Shown: positions 1 through 8,724, numbered from the stretch's first letter. The stretch: DNA of 64,000 bases from JAOBAU01 sp034667465 (GCA_034667465.1 JAXDJV010000021.1:1-64000), one strand, 5' to 3'. A program made the numbers and translations. Notes: a model not told the origin generated them from the letters alone.

Positions 1-80
1 TCGCATCTGGAAATTTGACTTTACGGGCCGAAACAACCGTAAAGTCAAATTTCCAGATGCGACCCCCGAACTTTGACTTT
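1..80. repeat. Palindromic element at the ribD 5' end (family D)
   Basis: Bases 1-26 and 37-62 form a perfect 26-bp inverted repeat around a 10-base loop. Bases 61-80 (GACCCCCGAACTTTGACTTT) match, with few differences, the right half of the palindrome at 7303-7341. Both elements carry the end motif AAAGTCAA. The architecture resembles REP-type elements mobilised by RAYT (Y1-type) transposases; that link is inference, as no such gene is present here. The element runs directly into ribD and contains its candidate start codons. Confidence 0.8.
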
Positions 81-1061
81 ATGCGCCGCGCGCTGGCGCT
101 GGCGGAACGAGGACGGTTCTCCGTTTCGCCGAATCCGATGGTTGGCTGCGTGATCGTCCGCGACGACGAAGTGATCGCAGAGGGATGGCATCGGCGCGCC
201 GGCGACGCGCATGCGGAAGTTGAGGCGCTGCGAAACTGCGCCGATCCGCGCGGCGCGACGATGTACGTGACGCTCGAGCCGTGCGCGCACTTCGGACGCA
301 CGCCACCATGCGTCGACGCGATGATCGCCGCCGGCATTTCGCGTGTCGTGATCGCGATGCGCGATCCTCACGGTGTCGCCGCGGGCGGCATCGCGAAGCT
401 CGAAGCGGCCGGCATCGAGACCGAAGTCGGCGTGCTCGAAGAAGAAGCGCGGCGACTCAACGAAGTCTTCGTCCACGCGGTCACGCACGACACGCCGTTC
501 GTCGTCCTGAAAGCAGGGATGACGCTCGACGGCAAGCTCGCCACGCACATACGCGACAGCAAATGGATCACGTCACCCGGCGCGCGCGAAAAATCGCTCG
601 AGCTCCGCGAACAGTACGACGCTATCCTCGCCGGCGGCGGAACCGTTCGCGACGACAATCCGATGCTCACTCGCCGGCTCGGGCTCGCGTCGACGCCGTG
701 GACGCGAATCATTCTCGACCGTTCGCGCGTCGCGCCGCCGGATGCAATCGTCTTCACCGATGGCGGCACGACGCTGCACATCACCGAAGACGTCGACCTC
801 GCACAACTGTTGCGCGATCTGCACTCGCGCGGCATCCGCTCGCTGCTCGTCGAAGGCGGTTCCGCGATCCACGCGGAGTTCCTCCGTCGCGGTCTCTGGC
901 AGAAGCTGATCGTCTTCGTCGCGCCGCTCGTCGTCGGCGGCGACGGTCCTTCGATTTACTCCGGAGAGCCGATCGCGCGCCTCGCAAATGCATCGCGCTT
1001 TCGCTTCGACTCCGCGGAGCTCGCCGGCGACGACGTCATGCTGACGGCGTACGCGCGCTAA
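57..1061 (+). CDS. ribD: Bifunctional riboflavin biosynthesis deaminase/reductase RibD
   Basis: RibD deaminates the pyrimidine intermediate made from GTP and then reduces its ribosyl side chain, in the cytoplasm. The N-terminal deaminase half shows the zinc motif HAEVEA (residues 52-57) and PCAHFGRTPPC (75-85). The reductase half follows, with AGGGTVRDDNP and LLVEGGSAIHAEF. I chose ATG 57 because it keeps the short segment that family members have before the MRRALALA helix. ATG 81 and an in-frame ATG at 15 are alternatives, all lying inside a palindromic repeat. ribE follows after 12 bases, so the two are probably co-transcribed. The length of 334 residues is normal for the family. Confidence 0.93.
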   Translation: MRPPNFDFMRRALALAERGRFSVSPNPMVGCVIVRDDEVIAEGWHRRAGDAHAEVEALRNCADPRGATMYVTLEPCAHFGRTPPCVDAMIAAGISRVVIAMRDPHGVAAGGIAKLEAAGIETEVGVLEEEARRLNEVFVHAVTHDTPFVVLKAGMTLDGKLATHIRDSKWITSPGAREKSLELREQYDAILAGGGTVRDDNPMLTRRLGLASTPWTRIILDRSRVAPPDAIVFTDGGTTLHITEDVDLAQLLRDLHSRGIRSLLVEGGSAIHAEFLRRGLWQKLIVFVAPLVVGGDGPSIYSGEPIARLANASRFRFDSAELAGDDVMLTAYAR

Positions 1062-1073
1062 CATCCGCACTTC

Positions 1074-1676
1074 ATGTTCACCGGCATCATCAATCACAGC
1101 GGCATCATCGAATCATTCGAGCGGCTCGAATCGGGCGCGCGGCTGCAACTGCGGACAACCGACACGACGCCGCACGAGCGCGGCGAAAGCGTCGCCGTCA
1201 ACGGCGTCTGCCTGACCGTGCTGCCGCAGCCCGGCGGCGCGCTGCTCACCGACGTCTCCAACGAAACACTCTCGCGCACGACTCTCGGCTCGCTCGGCAA
1301 CGGCGCGCGCGTGAACATCGAGCGCGCGCTCTCCCTCGGCGAACGGCTCGGCGGCCATCTCGTGCAGGGTCACGTCGACACGGTCGGCACGCTCATCGGC
1401 GTTTCGCACGAAGGCGACTTCGCCGTTTATCGCTGGAGCTATCCAGGCGAATACGCAGATCTCATCGTCAGCAAAGGCTCGATCGCAGTCGATGGCGTGT
1501 CGCTGACGATCGTCGATCCCGACGCGTCGACATTCGGCGCGGCGCTCATCCCGGAAACGCTGCGGCGAACGACGCACGGCACGGCGAACATCGGCGACCG
1601 CGTCAATCTCGAGTTCGACATGATCGCGAAGTACGTGCGCGGCCTCGTCGCGCCTTACATCGGGAAGCCGGTTTGA
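1074..1676 (+). CDS. ribE: Riboflavin synthase alpha chain
   Basis: Riboflavin synthase dismutates two 6,7-dimethyl-8-ribityllumazine molecules to riboflavin. The 200-residue protein has the two tandem lumazine-binding barrels of the family: MFTGIINHSG at the N-terminus with GGHLVQGHVDTVG near residue 97, and a second barrel containing KGSIAVDGVSLTIV and TANIGDRVNLEFD. It lies 12 bases after ribD and overlaps the next gene by four bases. Lumazine synthase (ribH) and ribBA are not in the window, so the pathway is split in this genome. Confidence 0.95.
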   Translation: MFTGIINHSGIIESFERLESGARLQLRTTDTTPHERGESVAVNGVCLTVLPQPGGALLTDVSNETLSRTTLGSLGNGARVNIERALSLGERLGGHLVQGHVDTVGTLIGVSHEGDFAVYRWSYPGEYADLIVSKGSIAVDGVSLTIVDPDASTFGAALIPETLRRTTHGTANIGDRVNLEFDMIAKYVRGLVAPYIGKPV

Positions 1677-2719
1677 TCATTTATCGCAAGGCGCCGCATC
1701 TGCGCATCGTGCGCGCCGCGGCTCCCGAGCCGCCGTTCTGGCAGGCGACGACGATCGCGCCGTACAGTCCGCGGCGCGGCGCGCCGATCGCCATCGATTA
1801 CCTCGATCTGACCGCGACGTTCATCTCGAAGCTCGAGGTCTCCGTCGCCGAACAGGTGCGCGAGGAGCTGGAGCGGACGACCGAGCGTCAGCCGCTGCGC
1901 GGTCCGGTGTTCGTCGACGCCACCGAGTTCGCGGAGCAGGTCTTCCGGCGCGGCGACGAGATCGTCAACTTCTGCAACGAGAGCGGCGATCCGGCGCTCC
2001 TGCTGATCTCCACGCGCGGCGTGCTGCCGGAATCGGCGGCCGACACGATCGCCATCGCCACCTGGCCGCTGGAGTTTCATCGACTGGAAGATCTCTTCAA
2101 AGCGGCGAAAGCGCGCGATCTCCGCTGGGGTGTCGCGGTGCCGGTCATCTTTCCGGTCACGACGAATCTCGAAGCGCTTTCGCAACTCGCGGAGCTGGCG
2201 AAAGCAAACGGAACGTCATTCTTCGCATCGATGCGAATCGAGCTCGACGCCACCGCGAAACACGCGGTTGCGGAATCGCTCATCGTCGATGAAAGCGACG
2301 AAACGTACGACGTGCTTTTTCACGCCGATCTCGAAGCGGTGCACGTTGCGACGGAGCGTCACATCGCGGCGCTTGCAGAAGAGATCGGCGTTGCCGACTT
2401 CATCGTGCCGCCGCAGTTCGAACGGAAATCGAACTGGAACGGCGCCGTGCTGCTGACGCTCGTCGCGACGCGGATGATGGCGATGAAGTACGAGACGGAG
2501 CTGGCGTGGACGCTGACCCGTTCGGCACGCGTCGTTGCACAACTCGAAAAATCGATCGAGCGAATCGCCGAGGCTGCGAGCCTCTCGATCGTCGGCGCGC
2601 TCGATGAAGTAAGCGTCGACATCCTGACGGAGTGGCTGCGAACAGGTAAGTCGTCGTTCGCGACGAAAATCGATCGGGAATGGCGGATGCGGCGGGATGC
2701 CGGAATGCCGGAGGGTTGA
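1673..2719 (+). CDS. Conserved-looking protein of unknown function, coupled to ribE
   Basis: I do not recognise this 348-residue protein. The start chosen is TTG 1673, which overlaps the ribE stop as TTGA; no ATG lies near the N-terminus, so the start is uncertain. The sequence alternates beta strands and helices (for example NFCNESGDPALLLIS, GVAVPVIFPVTTNLEALSQL), compatible with a barrel-like alpha/beta fold. There is no signal peptide, membrane segment or obvious metal cluster. Sharing a reading unit with ribDE suggests a flavin-related or housekeeping cytoplasmic role, which is only inference. Confidence 0.7.
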   Translation: MIIYRKAPHLRIVRAAAPEPPFWQATTIAPYSPRRGAPIAIDYLDLTATFISKLEVSVAEQVREELERTTERQPLRGPVFVDATEFAEQVFRRGDEIVNFCNESGDPALLLISTRGVLPESAADTIAIATWPLEFHRLEDLFKAAKARDLRWGVAVPVIFPVTTNLEALSQLAELAKANGTSFFASMRIELDATAKHAVAESLIVDESDETYDVLFHADLEAVHVATERHIAALAEEIGVADFIVPPQFERKSNWNGAVLLTLVATRMMAMKYETELAWTLTRSARVVAQLEKSIERIAEAASLSIVGALDEVSVDILTEWLRTGKSSFATKIDREWRMRRDAGMPEG

Positions 2720-2802
2720 GGCAGTCGCCGGTCCGGAACGACCTCGAGTGCTTCTTTGAACCCTAACGGGAGGAGGCACGAGGATAGCAGAGTTCGACAG
2801 AA

Positions 2803-3435
2803 ATGCTACGACGCAGGCTGACAATCATTTTTGTGGTCATTGCGGTGATCGTCACCGCGGTGCTTCTGTTCCGCGAGATTCCTCGCCGGATCGAGGAGAC
2901 TTTCACCTCATCAGTAGAGCAGGAAGTCGACCTCGGCGCCGTCGTCACGCGCGTGCGCGATCTGAACAGGCTGGAGACCGCGGCCATGCGCGTGACGCAC
3001 GTCAGCACGATCACGCAGTCGTACAAACTCATCCCGAATTCGATGGCCGGCGACGAGCTGACGCTCTTCGCGACCGGCGACGTGATCGCCGGCGTCGATC
3101 TCTCCCGTCTCACGCAAAACGACATTCGCCGCGAGGCGGACGGCTCAATCGTGATGCGATTGCCGTCGCCGGAAATCCTGATCTCGCGACTCGACAATCG
3201 CGAGACGCGCGTCATCACGCGCAAGACCGGGATGTTCCGCCGCGCGGATGAGAATCTGGAAAGCCGCGCGCGGCAGCATGCGGAGATCGGCATCCGCCAG
3301 GAAGCGATGAAGAAGGGCATCCTGCCGCTCGCCGCCAACAACGCCGAGGCGAAGCTGGCGTCGTTCATTCAGGCGATCGGCGTGAAGCGGGTGCGATTCG
3401 AACGCGCCGGAGGACCGGCGACGACCGCGCAGTAG
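2803..3435 (+). CDS. DUF4230 family membrane-anchored protein
   Basis: The 210-residue protein has one N-terminal membrane segment (about residues 5-24, LTIIFVVIAVIVTAVLLF) and a DUF4230-like domain outside. It shows the family pattern of a short strand before TGDVIAGVDLSRL, then a ...VMRLPSPEIL element and a helical C-terminus with AEAKLASFIQAIGVKRVRF. The function of DUF4230 is not established. A purine-rich stretch GGGAGGAGG lies about 25 bases before ATG 2803, rather far for a ribosome binding site. It is convergent with the next gene with only two bases between the stops. Confidence 0.75.
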   Translation: MLRRRLTIIFVVIAVIVTAVLLFREIPRRIEETFTSSVEQEVDLGAVVTRVRDLNRLETAAMRVTHVSTITQSYKLIPNSMAGDELTLFATGDVIAGVDLSRLTQNDIRREADGSIVMRLPSPEILISRLDNRETRVITRKTGMFRRADENLESRARQHAEIGIRQEAMKKGILPLAANNAEAKLASFIQAIGVKRVRFERAGGPATTAQ

Positions 3436-3437
3436 TT

Positions 3438-4112
3438 TCAGTCGCCGGCGACGAGCGCGTTCATCTTCCACTGACCGGATTGCTTGCTGAAGCTGGCCCG
3501 CAATCCGATCGGACTGCGAACGTCGGCTGCGGCGACCCATCCTTTCCTGCCTTCCGACGTGCGGACGTGAAACCACGCGGCGTCTTTCTGCGGGTTCACT
3601 TCGAGAATCTCCCAGTCGACGCGAGTGACGATTGCTGCGTCTTCGCTCGCCTTGTCATGAAGCGGCACACCGCTGCGAATCGCGGCGACGTGCGTGAATG
3701 CGTCAATCGCTTCCGGCCAGCTTGCGTAAACGTACGGCGTCCAGAACGAATCCGCGCCGCGAAACGAGCCGCCGAGTTTCAGGATCGAGTCGAGCTCGTC
3801 CCATTTCGGTTTGAACGATGCGATCCCGCCGCCGTCGCCGAAGCTCGTCCGAATCTTCGGATCGAGGAACGTCTTCAGCTTCGCTTCATCCTTTTGCGCG
3901 ACCGCTTCGAGCATCCGATCGCGGAACTGGAGAAATGAAGGATCGGCTGACGCTTCATCGTGCGGACAGAGACGGTTCGGCGCATCGACGCACGTCGGAA
4001 TGATCGGCGCCGGTTTGGCGGCCGGCGCAGTCGTCGCGGTCTGCTTCGGAGCTTCAGGCGGCGTGGCGCAGGCGAGAACGACGATGGTGAGTGCGGATAC
4101 GAAAGTCTTCAT
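3438..4112 (-). CDS. SH3-like domain lipoprotein
   Basis: The start MKTFVSAL (ATG at 4112) is preferred over upstream ATGs because it begins a typical lipoprotein signal: a hydrophobic run ending in the lipobox VLAC. A Pro/Ala-rich linker follows, then a helical domain, and in the last 80 residues an SH3b-like module (SGVPLHDKASEDAAIVTRVDW, WFHVRTSEGRKGWVAAADV). Such modules often bind cell-wall material; the ligand here is unknown. The protein is probably anchored in the envelope. It stands alone on the minus strand. Confidence 0.7.
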   Translation of the reverse strand: MKTFVSALTIVVLACATPPEAPKQTATTAPAAKPAPIIPTCVDAPNRLCPHDEASADPSFLQFRDRMLEAVAQKDEAKLKTFLDPKIRTSFGDGGGIASFKPKWDELDSILKLGGSFRGADSFWTPYVYASWPEAIDAFTHVAAIRSGVPLHDKASEDAAIVTRVDWEILEVNPQKDAAWFHVRTSEGRKGWVAAADVRSPIGLRASFSKQSGQWKMNALVAGD

Positions 4113-4290
4113 CGCCCTCAGGCGACTGCAAGTTCGCAACCGATCGTCTCCGGAATCGAGCTCGCGTCGAAAATCTCATCCGCTCCAAAAATTCTTTCGC
4201 GCGCATGTCGATCCGGCGTTCCGTCGTTCGTCGTCATGGTAGAAGCGGGATTTCAGGCCCGGCTGAAACGAAAAAAAACAGGAGACGACA

Positions 4291-4722
4291 ATGCGAGTCA
4301 TGGTGATGGTCAAGGCGACCGAAGAATCCGAAGCGGGAGTGATGCCTTCCGAACAGTTGCTGAGTGACATGACGAAGTTCAACGAAGAGCTGGTCAAAGC
4401 AGGGGTCATGCTCGCAGGTGAAGGACTCCACCCGAGCTCGAAAGGCGCGCGCGTCCGCTTCTCCGGCGCGAAGCGCACCGTAATCGACGGTCCGTTCGCC
4501 GAAACGAAGGAGCTGGTCGCCGGCTTCTGGATGTGGCAGGTCAAATCGCTCGACGAAGCGATCGAATGGGTGAAGCGCTGCCCGAATCCGATGAGCGGCG
4601 ATTCGGATATCGAGATTCGCCCGGTCTTCGAGGCTGCCGACTTCGGCGACGAGCTCACGCCCGAGCTGAAGGAAAAGGAACAGCGCCTGCGCGATGAGCT
4701 GGCCGCGAAGAAAAACCGGTAA
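4291..4722 (+). CDS. DGPF/YCII-related domain protein
   Basis: The 143-residue protein matches the DGPF subgroup of the YCII superfamily: it starts MRVMVMVKATEESEAG and contains IDGPFAETKELVAGFWMWQV, with a final EIRPVFEAADFG. These are small ferredoxin-fold proteins without an established reaction. A strong ribosome binding site (AGGAG) lies seven bases before the ATG. It sits 55 bases before an ECF42-type sigma factor. Linkage of DGPF proteins with ECF42 sigma factors is a documented conserved association, so this is a probable target or partner. Confidence 0.85.
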   Translation: MRVMVMVKATEESEAGVMPSEQLLSDMTKFNEELVKAGVMLAGEGLHPSSKGARVRFSGAKRTVIDGPFAETKELVAGFWMWQVKSLDEAIEWVKRCPNPMSGDSDIEIRPVFEAADFGDELTPELKEKEQRLRDELAAKKNR

Positions 4723-4777
4723 ACGATTCCGCCGCGATCTTGCGGCGGCCGATTGAATGATGGTGTGATCGGTAGTC

Positions 4778-6040
4778 GTGACGGCTACCGATCCACATCG
4801 CGCGATCGACGCAGTCTGGAGAATCGAGTCGGCGCGAATCATCGCCGGCCTGACGCGAATGGTTCGCGACGTCGGTCTCGCGGAGGAGCTCGCACAGGAC
4901 GCGCTCGTCGTCGCGCTCGAACAGTGGCCGCAGACGGGTGTTCCGGAAAATCCCGGAGCGTGGCTGATGACCACGGCGAAGAATCGCGCGATCGATCGGC
5001 TGCGGCGCGGTGCCTTGCTCGAACGAAAGCATGAAGAGCTCGCGCGCGAGCTCGCCGAGGTGGAGCAGGCGATGCCCGATCACGAAGCGGCGCTCGACGA
5101 TCCGATTGGCGACGACCTCCTGCGCCTGATCTTCATCGCCTGCCACCCGGTTCTTTCGACCGAAGCGCGCGTCGCGCTGACGCTGCGGTTGCTCGGCGGA
5201 CTCACGTCCGACGAGATCGCGCGCGCGTTCCTCATCCCGGAACCGACGGTCGCGCAGCGCATCGTCCGCGCGAAGCGATCGCTCGCCGACGCGCGGGTGC
5301 CGTTCGAAGTCCCGCGCAGCGACGATCTCGCATCGCGCCTCTCCTCGGTTCTCGAAGTGATCTACCTGATCTTCAATGAGGGCTATTCAGCGACGGCCGG
5401 CCACGACTGGACACGCCCCTCACTCTGCGAAGAAGCGCTCCGCCTCGGTCGCGTTCTCGCCGGCCTCGCACCCGGCGAAGCCGAAGTGCACGGCCTCGTC
5501 TCGCTGATGGAGATTCAGGCGTCGCGACTACGCGCTCGCATCGGTCCGTCGCGCGAGCCGGTCCGTTTGCTCGATCAGAATCGATCGCGCTGGGATCAGC
5601 TCCTGATTCGTCGCGGACTCAATGCGCTCGCGCGCGCCGAGCAGTTGAACGAGAAGCGCGGGCCGTACACGCTGCAGGCGGCGATCGCGGCATGTCATGC
5701 GCGCGCACGCACGGCCGAAGCGACCGACTGGACGCGCATCGCCGCGCTTTACGAATCACTCGCGCAGGTGATGCCGACGCCGGTGGTCGAGCTGAATCGC
5801 GCGGTAGCGCTGGCGATGGCGTTCGGTCCCGCGGCAGGTCTCGCCCTCGCCGACGAGTTGCAATCGGAGCCGTCGCTGAAGGGCTACCACCTCCTGCCGG
5901 CCGCGCGCGCCGATTTTCTCGAAAAACTCGGACGCTTCGACGAAGCGCGCGCGGAGTTCGAGCGCGCCGCATCGCTCACCCGTAACGAGCGAGAGCGCGA
6001 ACTGCTGCTCGAGCGCGCGGCCAGCTGCACGTCGCGTTGA
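4778..6040 (+). CDS. ECF42-type RNA polymerase sigma factor with C-terminal TPR-like extension
   Basis: Residues 1-180 carry sigma region 2 (ELAQDALVVALEQWP, NPGAWLMTTAKNRAIDRLRR) and region 4 (GLTSDEIARAFLIPEPTVAQR). The remaining 240 residues form the long helical extension typical of the ECF42 group, including YLIFNEGYSATAGHDW, GPYTLQAAIAACHA and a TPR-like end. In ECF42 factors this extension, not a separate anti-sigma factor, is thought to control activity, and no anti-sigma gene is next to it here. The start is GTG 4778. The DGPF gene immediately upstream supports the subgroup assignment. Confidence 0.88.
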   Translation: MTATDPHRAIDAVWRIESARIIAGLTRMVRDVGLAEELAQDALVVALEQWPQTGVPENPGAWLMTTAKNRAIDRLRRGALLERKHEELARELAEVEQAMPDHEAALDDPIGDDLLRLIFIACHPVLSTEARVALTLRLLGGLTSDEIARAFLIPEPTVAQRIVRAKRSLADARVPFEVPRSDDLASRLSSVLEVIYLIFNEGYSATAGHDWTRPSLCEEALRLGRVLAGLAPGEAEVHGLVSLMEIQASRLRARIGPSREPVRLLDQNRSRWDQLLIRRGLNALARAEQLNEKRGPYTLQAAIAACHARARTAEATDWTRIAALYESLAQVMPTPVVELNRAVALAMAFGPAAGLALADELQSEPSLKGYHLLPAARADFLEKLGRFDEARAEFERAASLTRNERERELLLERAASCTSR

Positions 6041-6050
6041 ATCGCGGGCC

Positions 6051-6366
6051 TCAGCCGGCTGCAAGTTCGCGACCGATCGTCTCCAGGATCCGAGCCGGCG
6101 ATGTCTCGATGCGTGCGCCGGCGCTCGTCTGTTCGCGCCACGCTTCGACGTCGTCGCCGCCGAAGATGACGAACCGAACATCGAGCGGTTCTTCCGCGAC
6201 GAACGCATACGTTTCTGCAAGCGTGAAATCGGCGCGAAGGATCGGCGAGACGAGCGCCATCAACTCCTCGTGCGACGTCGGTTTGGTGAAGATCCTTCGA
6301 CCACCTGCGGAAGATCGACGCATCACTGCCGGCGGGTCCGAAACCGAAAAGCCGATTCGTAATCAT
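6051..6366 (-). pseudogene. Remnant of a type II thioesterase (GrsT-like), internal deletion and frameshift
   Basis: From ATG 6366, minus strand, the first 25 codons read RLFGFGPAGSDASIFRRW, the typical opening of type II thioesterases. A different frame beginning near 6326 gives the family's C-terminal part: HEELMALVSPILRADFTLAETY, then VRFVIFGGDDVEAWREQT and ETIGRELAAG. The GHSMG nucleophile region, about 100-150 residues, is missing, and the two ends are in different frames, joined near 6290-6310. The ATG overlaps the stop of the upstream glycosyltransferase as ATGA. The product would be non-functional. Confidence 0.75.
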
Positions 6367-7313
6367 GAGAGGGCGGATGGTAGCAAGGCGCTGCGACGAA
6401 TCGGACGCGGATTCGCGTACGGGTTGCGCCGATACCAGCGCGTCGACACGAGCGCGGAGAGCTTCCCTGTCAGGTTCCCGGTTTCAACGGTCAGCAGAAA
6501 AAGCGGCCAGAGCAGACGGCGTCGCGTCGGCGACGTCACCAGCCGCCAGCCAAAACTGAGGACGTACGTTCCGATCGCGCGGAGTTGCCGCAGCATCCGG
6601 CGAGTCTGTCCGCCGCCTTCTCCGTAAATCGTCGCCAGCAGAATCTCGCTCGTTCCGTAACGGCGGTATTGCGCGAAGACGTCGGCGAAGCGCGACCGAT
6701 GAACGTGCAGCACTTTCGCGCCGAGGCTCTCGGCGATGTCGAGGTGCAGGTTCGTCTGAATGCGCCAGCCGAGATCGACGTCGCCGCCGGTCGGCAGACA
6801 TTCATCGAACAGCCCGGCCGCATCGAGCGCGCTGCGGCGAACGGCAGCGTTCGCGGTGAGCAGCGTTTTCAATCCGCGATGCAGCGGACGTGCGAGCGGC
6901 TGCACGCGCGCCGTGAACTCCTGGCAAAGCGATTCCGCCTGCGCGTCTTCGATCGCACCGACGACCGCGCCGACGTTCGCATCGGCGAACGGCAACACGA
7001 GGTTCGTCAGCCAGTCCGACGCGGGGATGCAATCGGAATCGAGAAACGCGACGACTGCACCCGACGAATGGACGATGCCGCGATTGCGCGCCGCATACGA
7101 CGAGCGGATCTCGCGCTCGAGGAGCAGCGTAACGTCGTAGCGCGACGCGACCTCTCGCGTGTCATCCGACGAGTCGTTGTCGACGACGACGATCTCGGTC
7201 AGCTGCTTCGGATAATCCTGCGCGACGAGCGCGTCGAGGCAACGCCGCAGCAGCGCGCCACGATTGCGCACCGGCAGCACGACCGAGACGGCCGGAGAAT
7301 CAAAAGTCAACAT
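6363..7313 (-). CDS. Family 2 glycosyltransferase
   Basis: The 316-residue protein begins VSVVLPVRNRGALLRRCLDA, has the nucleotide-binding VDNDSSDDT, the metal-binding FLDSDC motif near residue 90 and a GGDVDLGWR acceptor-side motif, all typical of GT-A fold GT2 enzymes. There is a hydrophobic stretch near the C-terminus (LLWPLFLLTVETGNLTG), suggesting membrane association. The sugar and acceptor are unknown. The start codon and first five codons lie in a palindromic repeat that also encodes the trpE C-terminus; the two reading frames overlap by 14 bases. Confidence 0.87.
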   Translation of the reverse strand: MLTFDSPAVSVVLPVRNRGALLRRCLDALVAQDYPKQLTEIVVVDNDSSDDTREVASRYDVTLLLEREIRSSYAARNRGIVHSSGAVVAFLDSDCIPASDWLTNLVLPFADANVGAVVGAIEDAQAESLCQEFTARVQPLARPLHRGLKTLLTANAAVRRSALDAAGLFDECLPTGGDVDLGWRIQTNLHLDIAESLGAKVLHVHRSRFADVFAQYRRYGTSEILLATIYGEGGGQTRRMLRQLRAIGTYVLSFGWRLVTSPTRRRLLWPLFLLTVETGNLTGKLSALVSTRWYRRNPYANPRPIRRSALLPSALS

Positions 7314-8724
7314 CCGGGGTCTGACCCCCGATGTTGACTTTAGCGACCGCGATCGCCTGGCGCAATGCCGCCGATTTGTTCACACACTCGACATACTCGG
7401 TGGCGGGATCGGAGTCGTAAACGATTCCGGCGCCGGCCTGGATGTACGCGCGGTCGTTGGCGAGGATGATCGTCCGGATCGTGATGCACGAATCGAGATT
7501 GCCGGAGAAGCCGGCGTACGCAACCGCGCCGGCGTACGGCCCGCGCCGCGTCGTTTCGAAACGATCGATCAGCTCCATCGCGCGAATCTTCGGCGCGCCG
7601 CTGACGGTGCCGGCCGGGAAGCACGAGAGAAAAACATCGAGCGGCGTTCGACCTGCGCGCAGTTTCGACGTCACGTTCGTGACGAGATGCATGACGTGGC
7701 TGTAGCGCTCGATGTGGCAGAAGTCGCTGACCTCGACCGAGCCGCTGCCGGAAACGCGTCCGAGATCGTTGCGCCCGAGGTCGACGAGCATGAGGTGCTC
7801 GGCATTCTCTTTCGGATCGGCGAGCAGCGACGCTTCGTGCGCGGCGTCTTCTTCGCGCGTCGCGCCGCGCGGCCGCGTGCCGGCGATCGGACGCGTCTCC
7901 GCGACGTCGCCCGTCACGCGCACCAGCATCTCCGGCGACGCGCCGACCAGCGTGCATTCGGCGGCGCGCAACAGGAACATGTACGGCGACGGATTGATCG
8001 ATCGCAACGATCGATAAAGCGTCAGCGCTTCCGCGGTCGGATAGTCGGTCTCCCACCGCTGCGACAGAACGATCTGGAAAATCTCGCCGGCGACGATCTC
8101 CTCTTTTGCGTCGCGCACCGACTGCTCGAACTGTTCGCGCGTCACGTTCGCGCGGAACTCGGCGGGCGGCGGATTGCGCGGAAAATCGAGCAGCTCGACG
8201 CTCGCGCCGCGCAGCCGTTCGATGGCGCGATCGATGCGCGCGTTCGCGGCGTCAATCGATGCGTGCTCGTCAGCGGTGAAGAGATTGGCGACGACGAAAA
8301 GCTTCTGCCGGACGTGATCGAAGACGACGACGTTGTCGAAGAAGAGCAGCTTCGCGTCGGGGATCCCGTATTGGTCGGGATGCGAATCGGGAATCCGTTC
8401 CGTCCAGCCGGCGACGCCGTAGCCGAACCAGCCGACGGCGCCGCCGAAGAACGGCGGCAGCGCTTCTTCGTTCCAGACGCGCAGCGGTCGGAGCTCCTCG
8501 TTGACGACGCGCGCGGAGTCGGGAGCGAGCGTGCGACGCGGCTCGAAACCGATGAATGAGTAGCGTCCGACGTTCTCTCCCCGCTCGACGGATTCGAAGA
8601 GGAAGGCTTCCGTGGCGCCGGGAGAGAGCGCCGCAAACGCGACGAGCGGCGTGAGCGTGTCGGCGGAGAGCTCGCGGAAAACGGGGACGATGTCGTACTG
8701 CTGTCGCAGCTCTTCGTAGTTCAT
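7300..8724 (-). CDS. trpE: Anthranilate synthase component I
   Basis: TrpE converts chorismate to anthranilate with ammonia from TrpG. The 474-residue protein has the N-terminal regulatory region (AFLFESVERGENVGRYSFIG, corresponding to the tryptophan-binding LLES region) and the chorismate-binding core with FPAGTVSGAPKIRAMELID and AGAGIVYDSDPATEYVE. The GNLDSCITIRT and NKSAALRQAI segments favour TrpE over PabB. The start ATG overlaps the aroDE stop as ATGA, so translation is coupled. The last dozen residues are encoded by a palindromic repeat. No trpG is adjacent. Confidence 0.88.
   Translation of the reverse strand: MNYEELRQQYDIVPVFRELSADTLTPLVAFAALSPGATEAFLFESVERGENVGRYSFIGFEPRRTLAPDSARVVNEELRPLRVWNEEALPPFFGGAVGWFGYGVAGWTERIPDSHPDQYGIPDAKLLFFDNVVVFDHVRQKLFVVANLFTADEHASIDAANARIDRAIERLRGASVELLDFPRNPPPAEFRANVTREQFEQSVRDAKEEIVAGEIFQIVLSQRWETDYPTAEALTLYRSLRSINPSPYMFLLRAAECTLVGASPEMLVRVTGDVAETRPIAGTRPRGATREEDAAHEASLLADPKENAEHLMLVDLGRNDLGRVSGSGSVEVSDFCHIERYSHVMHLVTNVTSKLRAGRTPLDVFLSCFPAGTVSGAPKIRAMELIDRFETTRRGPYAGAVAYAGFSGNLDSCITIRTIILANDRAYIQAGAGIVYDSDPATEYVECVNKSAALRQAIAVAKVNIGGQTPDVDF
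7303..7341. repeat. 39-bp palindrome at the trpE/glycosyltransferase junction (family D)
   Basis: Arms 7303-7321 and 7323-7341 are complementary over 19 bases with one mismatch, around a single T. The core is GGGGTCTGACCCC and the outer ends are AAAGTCAACATC. It shares its outer motif and one half with the element at 1-80. It lies entirely inside coding sequence, encoding the last residues of trpE and the first residues of the glycosyltransferase. Confidence 0.85.

Noticed and set aside
281..1672. Long open frame (up to 812 codons) overlapping ribD and ribE
   Set aside because: The first part is arginine-rich out-of-frame translation of ribDE; only the part after 1673 has protein-like composition.
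6051..7313. NRPS or other secondary-metabolite cluster
   Set aside because: Only a decayed thioesterase and one glycosyltransferase are present; no adenylation, condensation or ketosynthase domains.
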